NCBI GenBank assembly: GCA_009777175.1
Contig: WRMI01000025.1
Location: 1 to 39,377 of the forward strand
Length of the DNA: 39,377 nt
Reading direction: 5' to 3'
Source of the DNA: Marinilabiliaceae bacterium
Lineage (GTDB): Bacteria > Bacteroidota > Bacteroidia > Bacteroidales > Marinilabiliaceae
Each line of letters begins with the position of its first letter. The first letter of the stretch is position 1. The position numbers were made by a program, and so were the translations under genes. Shown piece after piece: positions 26,213-34,222 of this stretch. Below the pieces are notes generated by a model that was given only the letters and a program-made list of their open reading frames with translations, did not search any database and was not told the DNA's origin.

Positions 26213-27781
26213 ATGACAAATAATAAGAACATAAAAGGAATACCAAAAATATATTTTTTACTTGCAGGAATTATAGTAGGTTGTGCTTTTATTGCAATTT
26301 TTTCGTGGACAATGGACATTACTTCGACCGATGAGTATTGCCAAAAATGTCATATTCATTCTGATGCCGACCAACGATGGCAATTATCTTCACACGTAAA
26401 TAACAAAAGCGGAACAGTAACTCATTGTGTGGAATGTCATTTGCCACCGAAGAATAGTTTTGCTCATTATACAGAAAAAATCAAATTAGGTATAAACGAC
26501 TTATGGTCATTTTACACAAAAGATAGCGCACAATTTGATTGGGAGGCTAAATCACAATTAGAAAATGCGGTTAAGTTTGTATTTAATGAATCGTGTAAGT
26601 CTTGTCATATCAATTTGTTATCCAAGGAGTTAAGCGACGATGGAATTATTGCGCATCTTTACTACGAAAAAAATGAAAAAAAATTAAACCTTCAATGTAT
26701 CAGTTGTCATTTAAGCGTTGGACACTATAATCCAAATGTTAAACATGAAAGAATGGTCGGAATTCCGATGCAGTCGAACTTGAATAGGCAAATATTTGAA
26801 AATGCAACGGCAATTGATGATTTTTCTAGTTTCAAAGAGCAGATACCCGGAACGTCAGTTTCGTTCAATATGGTTGCAATTGATGGCGGAACTTTTGAAA
26901 TGGGAAGTTATGAAAATGAACCATTTAGAAAAAACAACGAAGGACCGGTTAGAAAAATTTCTTTGTCTCCTTTTTTTATTGCAGAAACAGAGGTTACTTG
27001 GGAAATGTATTGGGCGTTCTATTCGGAAACAATGTCTGAAGGTCGAATTCCGCCAAGAGAGGTTTTGGTAGCAAACGAAAAAGCAAAAAATTCAATTTTT
27101 GATATTTTTAATAAAGACAAAACAAATATCGAAGTTGATGCTATCAGTGGACCTACTCCTCCTTTTGGTTTTCCTGATCAGGGCTGGGGCGGGGACGACC
27201 GTCCTGCAATTATGATGACTCATTATGCTGCCGAAATATTTTGTTTGTGGTTATCTCAAAAAACCGGTAAAAAATATCGCCTTCCCACTGAAGCAGAATG
27301 GGAATACGCTGCACGTGCAGATACTAAAACTCCTTACTTTTTTGAAGGAGACCCTAAAAACTTTTCAGACAAAGGTTTTTTTAGAAAAATATTTGGTGCT
27401 GACACTACTAATATCAATAGTTTTGTTACTTATGCAAAAAATAGCCGCAACAAAACAGGAGAGCCATCTCGTGTTAGAAAAAACCCATACGGACTGACAA
27501 ATATGCTTGGAAATGTACTCGAATATTGTTCTGATTGGTACGCGCCAGATGCATATTCGCAAACTGATAGTGAAATTGCAAACCCAAAGGGTCCCACTAC
27601 GGGTACTGAACATGTTGTTAGAGGAGGATATTATCTTTCCACTCCCGAAGATTTGCGCTGTGCCGCACGCTTTTCTACCGAACACGAAAATTGGTTGAAA
27701 ACTGACCCGCAAATACCTAAAAGTATATGGTGGTACTCTGATTTTAAAGGAATTGGATTTCGAGTAGTCTGTGAATGGTAA
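26213..27781 (+). CDS. Fusion: NapC/NirT-like tetrahaem cytochrome c + SUMF1-like (formylglycine-generating-enzyme fold) domain
   Basis: A 522-residue protein. A membrane anchor at about 12-32 is followed by four CxxCH haem sites: C43-H47, C72-H76, C128-H132 and C162-H166, the layout of NapC/NrfH quinol-oxidising cytochromes. After a ~30-residue linker, residues 218-522 form a SUMF1-like domain: VAIDGGTFEMGS, AETEVTWEMY, RLPTEAEWEYAAR, NMLGNVLEYCSDWY, VRGGYYLS...RCAAR and GIGFRVV. The two catalytic cysteines of true formylglycine-generating enzymes (CHxSYC before the final RxxxR) are absent, so sulfatase activation is unlikely. The whole protein probably faces the periplasm. Function is unknown; an electron-fed oxidoreductase or binding role is inference. 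Confidence 0.9.
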   Translation: MTNNKNIKGIPKIYFLLAGIIVGCAFIAIFSWTMDITSTDEYCQKCHIHSDADQRWQLSSHVNNKSGTVTHCVECHLPPKNSFAHYTEKIKLGINDLWSFYTKDSAQFDWEAKSQLENAVKFVFNESCKSCHINLLSKELSDDGIIAHLYYEKNEKKLNLQCISCHLSVGHYNPNVKHERMVGIPMQSNLNRQIFENATAIDDFSSFKEQIPGTSVSFNMVAIDGGTFEMGSYENEPFRKNNEGPVRKISLSPFFIAETEVTWEMYWAFYSETMSEGRIPPREVLVANEKAKNSIFDIFNKDKTNIEVDAISGPTPPFGFPDQGWGGDDRPAIMMTHYAAEIFCLWLSQKTGKKYRLPTEAEWEYAARADTKTPYFFEGDPKNFSDKGFFRKIFGADTTNINSFVTYAKNSRNKTGEPSRVRKNPYGLTNMLGNVLEYCSDWYAPDAYSQTDSEIANPKGPTTGTEHVVRGGYYLSTPEDLRCAARFSTEHENWLKTDPQIPKSIWWYSDFKGIGFRVVCEW

Positions 27782-27807
27782 ACAATGTCATCAATAAATG
27801 AGTAATT

Positions 27808-28902
27808 ATGACAAACACTAATTTATCAAACGCAAGAACAGCAAAAAACGACGAGTTTTATACTCAGTTTGATGATATTGAAAAAGAGATTAAAGTTTAT
27901 TTGGAATACAACCCAAATGTTTTTGAAGGAAAAACAATTCTTTGTCCTTGCGATGACCCCTACAAAAGCAACTTTTTTAAATATTTTGCATTATATTTTC
28001 AAGAATTAAAACTTAAAAAACTTATAACTACATACTACGTAGGCTCTCCTTTTGACAACAAAGAGGTTTCTCTATTTTCCCCAAAAATCCAAGAAAAAAA
28101 AACTACCAAAAACCCTCACAAAATCGAAATTACCGAAATCCCTGATTTGAATATAGACGGAGTGGGAAATTTATCCGATGTTGAATTATTACTCGAAAGC
28201 GATAGAAATAATTTAACACGATTAAAAGATGATGGTGATTTTCGAAGCGATGAAATAACAAAATTAAGAGACGAAGCCGATATGATTGTTACAAATCCAC
28301 CTTTTTCATTGTTTAGAGAATTTTTAAATTGGATAACAGAGGCAAATAAAGAGTTTTTGATTATCGGAAATATGAACGCCATTACCTACAAGGAAGTTTT
28401 TCATTTAATTAAAGAGAATAAAATGTGGTTGGGAGCAACAATTCATAGCGGAGATAGGGAATTTGCCGTTCCCGACGATTATCCACTTTACGCTGCAGGA
28501 TGCAGGATTGATGAAAACGGAAAAAAATTTATTAGAGTCAAAGGTGTTCGGTGGTTTACAAACCTCGAACATGGCAGAAGACACCAGCCTCTGACACTTA
28601 AAACAATGTCAAAAAATTTAAGATATAGCTATAAATCAAACGGTAAAGAATTGTACGTAAAATATGATAACTATGACGCAATTGAAATACCCGCAACGGA
28701 TGCCATACCAAGCGATTATGATGGAATAATGGGCGTACCAATTAGTTTTTTGGATAAATATTGTCCCGAACAATTTGAAATCTTGGGAAAAACAAACAAC
28801 AAAGAGCACGCAAAAGGATTTCTAATCGGAAATGACCCAACAGCAATGATTAATGGTAAAAAACTTTACCACAGAATTTTAATTAAACATAAAAAATTCT
28901 GA
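27808..28902 (+). CDS. EcoRI-type adenine-specific DNA methyltransferase (orphan)
   Basis: A 364-residue protein resembling the EcoRI methylase family. The N-terminus NARTAKNDEFYTQFDDIEKE is characteristic. An SAM-binding region follows around 41-50 (GKTILCPCDDP), and the catalytic motif IV is VTNPPF at 161-166. The C-terminal part has FTNLEHGRRHQPL and the terminal GxxHAKGFLIG. Expected reaction: N6-adenine methylation of double-stranded DNA. The target GAATTC cannot be assumed. No restriction endonuclease gene lies next to it, so it appears to be an orphan. It starts 26 bases after the cytochrome fusion on the same strand; co-transcription is possible. Confidence 0.85.
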   Translation: MTNTNLSNARTAKNDEFYTQFDDIEKEIKVYLEYNPNVFEGKTILCPCDDPYKSNFFKYFALYFQELKLKKLITTYYVGSPFDNKEVSLFSPKIQEKKTTKNPHKIEITEIPDLNIDGVGNLSDVELLLESDRNNLTRLKDDGDFRSDEITKLRDEADMIVTNPPFSLFREFLNWITEANKEFLIIGNMNAITYKEVFHLIKENKMWLGATIHSGDREFAVPDDYPLYAAGCRIDENGKKFIRVKGVRWFTNLEHGRRHQPLTLKTMSKNLRYSYKSNGKELYVKYDNYDAIEIPATDAIPSDYDGIMGVPISFLDKYCPEQFEILGKTNNKEHAKGFLIGNDPTAMINGKKLYHRILIKHKKF

Positions 28903-28929
28903 CTTGGCATTTTCAATTAGCTTAAATTA

Positions 28930-29027
28930 CAAGACATTCCAAAAAAGATCCTGCTAACTCAAGATGCCGTACTTTTAGGAGATACTCCGAATTGCATTAT
29001 TTGGTTGAGCGTAAGGCGAAACAATAA
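28930..29027 (+). other. Possible short coding remnant after the methylase
   Basis: The 238-base gap 28903-29140 has a short open stretch after about 28930 that reads LQDIPKKILLTQDAVLLGDTP and then IIWLSVRRN in one frame, without a start codon. The composition looks protein-like, but I do not recognise the family. It could be a degraded gene end or chance. Confidence 0.2.
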
Positions 29028-29030
29028 AAA

Positions 29031-29057
29031 AAACCAAAATGTAGGACATTTTGGTTT
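29031..29057 (-). terminator. Intrinsic-terminator-like perfect hairpin
   Basis: A perfect 12-bp inverted repeat (aaaccaaaatgt / acattttggttt) with a 3-base loop. On the minus strand it is followed by a T-run (29030 downward), so it suits termination of the minus-strand membrane-protein gene at 29141-29440. On the plus strand no T-run follows, but the stem could also protect the methylase mRNA. Confidence 0.65.
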
Positions 29058-29140
29058 CTCATACAAAACAAATTTTTCCTCATAAAATAACAAACAAACG
29101 TTTTTGAGGTCTTGAAATCTGAACTTTCTTTAATATTTCT

Positions 29141-29440
29141 TTAAATGTTTAATAGTGTTGCGATTACAATCAAAGACACCGTTATCAATAAAATTATCAT
29201 TGAAAAAAAATATGTAGATTTTATTGACCATTTTCTTGAATGAAATTCACGTATGCTGATCCAAAGCAATACTAATAATAGAATAATAAATGGAATAGTA
29301 AAAAACTCAACAAAAATGCCAAAGAAAATATTTTTGATAATAATTTGATTATAAGATATATAAACCAAAAAACTAAAAAACATCAAACATGCACAACTTA
29401 TTACAAGAATAGCATTTTTGGTTACTTTTTTCTCAAACAT
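29141..29440 (-). CDS. Small three-helix membrane protein of unknown function
   Basis: A 99-residue product with hydrophobic segments at about 10-30, 38-62 and 75-97, separated by a short basic loop (SIREFHSRKWSIKSTY). It begins MFEKKVTKN, a plausible cytoplasmic N-terminus. The start is 41 bases downstream of the stop of the POT transporter gene, same strand, so it may be co-transcribed with it and terminated by the hairpin at 29031-29057. I do not recognise a family. Confidence 0.55.
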   Translation of the reverse strand: MFEKKVTKNAILVISCACLMFFSFLVYISYNQIIIKNIFFGIFVEFFTIPFIILLLVLLWISIREFHSRKWSIKSTYFFSMIILLITVSLIVIATLLNI

Positions 29441-29481
29441 TTATTTTGTTTCTTCGAGTTACATAATATTAGTTATTTATC

Positions 29482-31011
29482 TCATTTAGCAATTCTTTCT
29501 AGCCATTTCAACATAAATAACATGGTAAACATTGAAAGGACACATGCTATAACGAACAGGGTCCACGTAACAGACAACGGAATGGCTTTACTTTCATAGA
29601 AAATTGCTCCTATAAACAACAACGAATTACCTACGGCGGTGGCACATAACCACAAACCTTGCATCATCCCCTGAAGTTTAGGCGGTGCAACTTTCGATAC
29701 AAATGAAATTCCAAGGGGTGAAATACACAATTCTGCCACCGTTAAAATGAAATAGGTACCAATCAATAAAAATGGAGTTATTAACTGATCTTGCGGCAGT
29801 CCACCCATCTCTACCAATGCTGCTTTGTTAGGAAAAGCCAATGAACCCAATGCCATCAATACGTAGGCAGTTGCTGCGATACCCATACCAATAGCAATTT
29901 TTTTCGGGGTAGATGGTTCTTTCCCTCTTGCCCGTAGAGCACCAAAAACCGACAAAACAACAGGCGTTAACAAAACAATAAGAAGCGGATTAACTGATTG
30001 GAAAATTTCTGCGCCTTCAAGCAACACAAATCCCAAATTTATGCTAAAGCCACTCAAATCAGTGTAATCTTTTGCAAACATGGTTAGTGTCAGTCCATTT
30101 TGGTGGAACGAAAACCAGAAGAAAATAACTACTGCAAATACAGCAAATAAAGCATACAAGCGTTGTTTAATTTCTTGTATACTCATGTCGCCCTCCTGGA
30201 TGCCAACGGCTTTTTCCTTTGTTGCAGGGTTAGGAAATTTCCGCTGGTTGAACAAGTAAATCGCCATTGAAATTCCCATTGCAATAATAGAAATAGCAAA
30301 AGCATAGTGGAAACCTGTGGTAAAAACGTTTAGATATTCTGTAGCAAAAACGCTCATATCCGTTCCTTGAAAGCCAACAGTATTTGCCAATTCTTGAAGT
30401 TTGTCTGCATTCCTTGTAACACCTCCTAAGTATTCGTGACAAAGTTCGGGAAGTACGGCATTGTATTTGAATCCATTGGCGCCTAACCACCAATTTCGCA
30501 TACCAATAGCCACAAGCGGCGCAAACATAGCCCCAACATTAATAAACATGTAGAACAACGAAAAACCCGAATCCCGCATTTTGGAATATTCCTGATTATC
30601 ATACATTTGTCCTACAACAGCCTGCAAATTCCCTTTGAATAACCCGTTACCAAAAGCGATAACAAACAAACCGAAACAAGTCATCGCTAATAACAATGTA
30701 AACGAAGACTGAGGTACCGGCGTGGATGTGGGAATTGCCATGAGAAAATACCCGACCGCCATCAAAACAAGTCCGATGAAAATAGTCATTTTGTATTTCC
30801 TTGTCTTATCAGCAATCAATCCGCCTAAAAAGGCAAGAACATAGATTGCAAAATAGAAAATAGAATAGATAATGCCCGCTTTTTCTCCTGAGAGTCCAAA
30901 CTTAGACATCAAAAACAACAGCAAAATTGCCATCATAGTGTAAAAACCAAAGCGTTCGCCCATGTTCGACAACGCCGCAGATAATAACCCTTTGGGGTGT
31001 TTTTTAAACAT
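29482..31011 (-). CDS. POT/PTR-family proton-dependent oligopeptide transporter
   Basis: A 509-residue, roughly 12-14 helix major-facilitator protein. The signature ExxERFxFY-like motif is present in the first helix as NMGERFGFYTMMAILLLFL. The PTR2 motif region reads GNGLFKGNLQAVVGQMYD, with DSGFSLFYMFINVGAMFAPL; the GxxFKxN part is typical of POT transporters. ELCISPLGISFVSKVAP near the C-terminus also fits. It imports di- and tripeptides with protons through the inner membrane. Substrate range cannot be refined. A TATTTTTG element on the minus strand at 31067-31060 lies 49 bases upstream. Confidence 0.95.
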   Translation of the reverse strand: MFKKHPKGLLSAALSNMGERFGFYTMMAILLLFLMSKFGLSGEKAGIIYSIFYFAIYVLAFLGGLIADKTRKYKMTIFIGLVLMAVGYFLMAIPTSTPVPQSSFTLLLAMTCFGLFVIAFGNGLFKGNLQAVVGQMYDNQEYSKMRDSGFSLFYMFINVGAMFAPLVAIGMRNWWLGANGFKYNAVLPELCHEYLGGVTRNADKLQELANTVGFQGTDMSVFATEYLNVFTTGFHYAFAISIIAMGISMAIYLFNQRKFPNPATKEKAVGIQEGDMSIQEIKQRLYALFAVFAVVIFFWFSFHQNGLTLTMFAKDYTDLSGFSINLGFVLLEGAEIFQSVNPLLIVLLTPVVLSVFGALRARGKEPSTPKKIAIGMGIAATAYVLMALGSLAFPNKAALVEMGGLPQDQLITPFLLIGTYFILTVAELCISPLGISFVSKVAPPKLQGMMQGLWLCATAVGNSLLFIGAIFYESKAIPLSVTWTLFVIACVLSMFTMLFMLKWLERIAK

Positions 31012-31059
31012 AAATTAACAAATTTAAAGATTTTTATATAAAAACATTATTTTAAAGCG

Positions 31060-31067
31060 CAAAAATA
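31060..31067 (-). promoter_or_regulatory. Bacteroidota -7 element upstream of the POT transporter
   Basis: TATTTTTG on the minus strand, 49 bases upstream of the start codon. No convincing -33 TTTG is seen at standard spacing, since the upstream DNA is a run of T/A. The gap 31012-31522 also contains the repeat at 31199-31250. Confidence 0.45.
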
Positions 31068-31149
31068 ATCTTTTTTTTTAATATTATAAAAAAATAGTTT
31101 TTTTCTGTTTAAATTTAGCTTGCATTATTCACAAGAAATAAAAAAATAT

Positions 31150-31330
31150 GTTAAAAACAAAGGTTTCTCGCTAAAGTCGTAATTGTTTGTTTAATTGTTA
31201 TTCTTTACGTTCTTTGCGTTCACAACTTTGCGCCTTTGCGTTAAAATAAGAATCTAACCACAAAGGAACACAAAGGAACACAAAGGGCTTGGTTATTGAA
31301 TTTATTGAAATACACAAAGGAACACAAAGA
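31150..31330. repeat. Dispersed ctttgcg repeat and aacacaaagg words
   Basis: Contains 'aaggtttctcgctaaagtcg', 'cacaactttgcgcctttgcg' and 'ttaaaataag', diverged relative to the copies at 20580 and 26141. Two to three copies of 'ggaacacaaag' follow. No gene is seen in the 511-base gap 31012-31522 apart from the promoter elements listed. Confidence 0.75.
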
Positions 31331-31490
31331 TTAGTGGTTAGTGATAATAAAAAAAATTATGTGAAATTAGGTGTTTTTGGGCATGTGTAATCGTCCGCTG
31401 TTTACAATTTTTTCAATAAATATATGTTTCATTGTATAATAAATATTTAAGTTTGAGTGTATAAAAAATAAAAATGTTATAATTTTTTAT

Positions 31491-31498
31491 TATTTTTG
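31491..31498 (+). promoter_or_regulatory. Bacteroidota -7 element upstream of the AAA/PD-(D/E)XK gene
   Basis: TATTTTTG followed by a run of A, 25 bases upstream of the ATG at 31523. It rules out the TTG at 31496 as the start. A -33 element is not clear. Confidence 0.5.
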
Positions 31499-31522
31499 CA
31501 AAAATTTTTTAATCAAAAAAGT

Positions 31523-33118
31523 ATGAGAAAGTTTAATGTTGCGGGGAATTGTATCCCTAATATGCACTATATGGTTGATATTAGTGAAAAAATTGACCAG
31601 ATTTTTTTATTAGTTGAGGACAGTAGCTATTTCACCATCAATCGTGGTCGTCAATATGGCAAAACCACCACCATCGGTAGATTAAAAAAACGATTAATTG
31701 ATGAGGGTAGTTATATTTGTGCGAGTATTAGTTTTCAGTATTCAAAAGACAAAATGTTTGCCGATGAAGAAGGATTTTGTCAGGGATTTTTAAGCAGGAT
31801 ATATCGCTCTTTATTATTGGAACATAAAGAAGAGGCAAAACTTTGGTTTGATGAAAATGTAACAGATTTTGAGAAATTAGACATTTTCATTTCTGAAAGG
31901 AGTAGTGGTAAAAAGATAGTCCTGATGATAGACGAAGCCGACGAAGCATCAAATAATAATTTATTTGTTAGGTTTCTAAAAATGTTGCGTGACAAATATT
32001 TATTTAGGAACGCAGGAGAAGATTATACTTTTCATAGCGTCATTCTTGCTGGCGTTTATGATATCAGAAACCTGAAACAGAAGATGATTTTACAAGGTAA
32101 TTATACTCCAAGTTTGGGCGAGAGTGCCGTGAACTCGCCATGGAATATTGCCGTTGATTTTAAAATTGATATGTCTTTTTCCGCAAAAGAAATTGAAACA
32201 ATGCTTGTAGAATATGAAAACGACCATAATACAGGAATGAATATTAGCGAATTAGCGCATGAAATACGTTTTTATACAAGCGGATACCCTTATTTAGTTT
32301 CAAAAATTTGTCAATTAATTGAAATTGATTTAGATAGGAATTGGAGTGCCGAAGGCGTTCAAGAAGCAATAAAACTGATACTTAACGAAAATAGCACTCT
32401 TTTCGAAGATTTATTTAAAAAAATTGAAGAAAACCAAGACCTCCAAAATTTACTCTATTTTTTAACAATAGATAAAAAGGAAATATCCTATAACGTACAC
32501 GACCCAACAATAAAGGTCGGGTTAATGTTCTCTTTTTTAGATAAAAATGGAAGTAAGCTGTCTATTCACAATAAAATTTTTGAAATAGCTGTTACTGATT
32601 ATTTTATATCACGGAACATAACAACTCCTAAATTTCGGAATGTGCGCGATGTCTCAAAAAATGAAATAATTAAAGACGAAATATTCGACATGGAACTTTG
32701 CATACGAAAATTCCAAAAGCATTATTCTGAAATATATACCGACAAAGACCTAAAATTTCTCGAAAGAGACGGAAAACTTATTTTCCTCACTTATTTAAAA
32801 CCGTTAATCAACGGTTTAGGTTTTTATCATTTTGAATCCGAAACTCGCGACTTTGGCAAAATGGACTTAGTAGTAGATTTTCTAAAACAACAATTTATTA
32901 TTGAGTTAAAACGGTGGTATGGTGATAGCAAACACCAAGATGCCTACGAACAACTTGCAGATTATCTTAAATCCAAAAATATGGATTGTGGTTATCTTAT
33001 AACTTACGATTTCCGTAAGAAAAGAGACCCCATGTTACATGAAACTCAATGGATAAATTGGAAAGGAAAACGTATTTTTGATGTTATTTTGAGGGTTGGG
33101 GAGGAGGATAGTGATTAG
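31523..33118 (+). CDS. AAA-ATPase-like protein with C-terminal PD-(D/E)XK nuclease-like domain
   Basis: From the ATG at 31523 the protein has 531 residues. The N-terminal ATPase-like domain has a shortened Walker A, GRQYGKTT (GK at about 46-47), as in the AAA-ATPase-like/DUF1703 family (RPRRFGKT form), and a Walker B of VLMIDEADEAS (Asp137, Glu138). The middle contains FYTSGYPYLVSKIC, typical of such STAND/AAA proteins. The C-terminal domain reads GKMDLVVDFLKQQFIIELKRW, where Asp448 and the ELK pair (461-463) match PD-(D/E)XK nucleases, followed by QLADYL. The family is abundant and often multicopy in gut and sediment bacteria. Defence or mobile-element functions are proposed, none proven here. 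Confidence 0.85.
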   Translation: MRKFNVAGNCIPNMHYMVDISEKIDQIFLLVEDSSYFTINRGRQYGKTTTIGRLKKRLIDEGSYICASISFQYSKDKMFADEEGFCQGFLSRIYRSLLLEHKEEAKLWFDENVTDFEKLDIFISERSSGKKIVLMIDEADEASNNNLFVRFLKMLRDKYLFRNAGEDYTFHSVILAGVYDIRNLKQKMILQGNYTPSLGESAVNSPWNIAVDFKIDMSFSAKEIETMLVEYENDHNTGMNISELAHEIRFYTSGYPYLVSKICQLIEIDLDRNWSAEGVQEAIKLILNENSTLFEDLFKKIEENQDLQNLLYFLTIDKKEISYNVHDPTIKVGLMFSFLDKNGSKLSIHNKIFEIAVTDYFISRNITTPKFRNVRDVSKNEIIKDEIFDMELCIRKFQKHYSEIYTDKDLKFLERDGKLIFLTYLKPLINGLGFYHFESETRDFGKMDLVVDFLKQQFIIELKRWYGDSKHQDAYEQLADYLKSKNMDCGYLITYDFRKKRDPMLHETQWINWKGKRIFDVILRVGEEDSD

Positions 33119-33129
33119 TGGTTAAAAAA

Positions 33130-33430
33130 ATTACCTTTGTGTTCTTTGTGAAACCTTTGTGTACTTTGTGGTTAGATTTTTTTACTCAAAGACGCAATGT
33201 TGAGAACGCAAAGGGCAAAATGGGTTATTACGGGAATAAAGGGGTGCGTTTATGTTTTTTATTGCTACTAAAGGGTACTAGAAAAATAAGTGGTCATGAG
33301 TTTTATAAAATTTGTAAAGTGTATTTGATGTTTATTTTGTTATCTATTAATTTTTGTTTTCCTAGCCTACATTATTCAGAATATTCAGAATATATATTTT
33401 TACGCAAAGTAACAAAATTGTAAACGCAAA
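33130..33430. repeat. Mixed dispersed repeats downstream of the AAA/nuclease gene
   Basis: The 350-base gap 33119-33468 has 'ctttgtggttag', 'gacgcaatgttgagaacgca' words and a diverged relative (about 33228-33295) of the right half of the 13009-13128 inverted-repeat region. The apparent reading frames here are composed of repeat sequence and are not treated as genes. Confidence 0.65.
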
Positions 33431-33468
33431 AATAGTGGTTAGTGGTAATGATCATTTCTCTCATTCAC

Positions 33469-34212
33469 TCATTCACTTATACTTTCATATTTTCTAAAAA
33501 AACTGTAAAGTTTAATTTTGACCACTCCCCAAAGTGCTTCATTAAAAATACCTCCGCTCATCTTAGATGTTCCTTGCTTTCTATCGGTGAACACAATAGG
33601 AACTTCGATAATATTAAAACCGTGTTTCCAAGTATTAAACTTCATTTCAATCTGAAAAGCATATCCTTTGAACTTAATTTTGTCAAAATTAATAGTTTCA
33701 AGTACTTTGCGGTGATAGCATTTGAAGCCTGCTGTTGTGTCCATAATTTTCATTCCTGTAATAAATCTTACATAAACAGATGCAAAATATGACATTAAAA
33801 CTCTTCCCATGGGCCAATTAACAACGTTAACGCCTGATTTATAACGCGAACCAATTGCTAAATCAGCGTTTCCAATAACACAAGTTGAATAAAGTTTTTG
33901 CAAATCATTTGGGTTGTGAGAAAAATCGGCATCCATTTCGAAAATATAGTCATAACCATTTTCAAGCGCCCACTGAAATCCCATAATATATGCAGTTCCA
34001 AGTCCTAACTTCTCTACTCTTTCAATGAGATGTAATTTCTCAGGATAAATTTTCTGCATACTTTTTATTTTTGACGATGTTCCATCCGGAGAATTATCGT
34101 CAATTATTAGCAAATGTAGATTGGTAATTGGCTGATTTAAAACCTCATCAACAATAGATTCGATGTTTTCGATTTCGTTGTAAGTGGGAATTATGACTAT
34201 GTTTTTATTCAT
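33469..34212 (-). CDS. Polyprenol monophosphomannose synthase-like glycosyltransferase (GT2, DPM1-like)
   Basis: From the ATG at 34212 the product has 247 residues. Motifs: IIPTYNEIENIESIVDEV (nucleotide-sugar binding), LLIIDDNSPDGT, and the DxD-containing EMDADFSHNP. NWPMGRVLMSYFASVYVRFITG and TAGFKCYHRKVLE are typical of DPM1/polyprenol-phosphate sugar transferases. It should transfer a sugar, usually mannose or glucose from GDP/UDP-sugar, to a lipid phosphate. There is no C-terminal membrane anchor. It starts ten bases after the NAD synthetase stop, so it is the last gene of a three-gene minus-strand unit. Confidence 0.92.
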   Translation of the reverse strand: MNKNIVIIPTYNEIENIESIVDEVLNQPITNLHLLIIDDNSPDGTSSKIKSMQKIYPEKLHLIERVEKLGLGTAYIMGFQWALENGYDYIFEMDADFSHNPNDLQKLYSTCVIGNADLAIGSRYKSGVNVVNWPMGRVLMSYFASVYVRFITGMKIMDTTAGFKCYHRKVLETINFDKIKFKGYAFQIEMKFNTWKHGFNIIEVPIVFTDRKQGTSKMSGGIFNEALWGVVKIKLYSFFRKYESISE

Positions 34213-34222
34213 TTTATTGTTA

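Noticed and set aside
26213-27781. True formylglycine-generating enzyme for sulfatase maturation
   Set aside because: The domain lacks the active-site cysteine pair and there is no sulfatase gene nearby; only the fold is claimed.
33118-33423. 101-residue plus-strand frame after the AAA/nuclease gene
   Set aside because: It is made of dispersed repeat words (ctttgtg, gacgcaa) and overlaps the related non-coding element; no start signal or protein family character.
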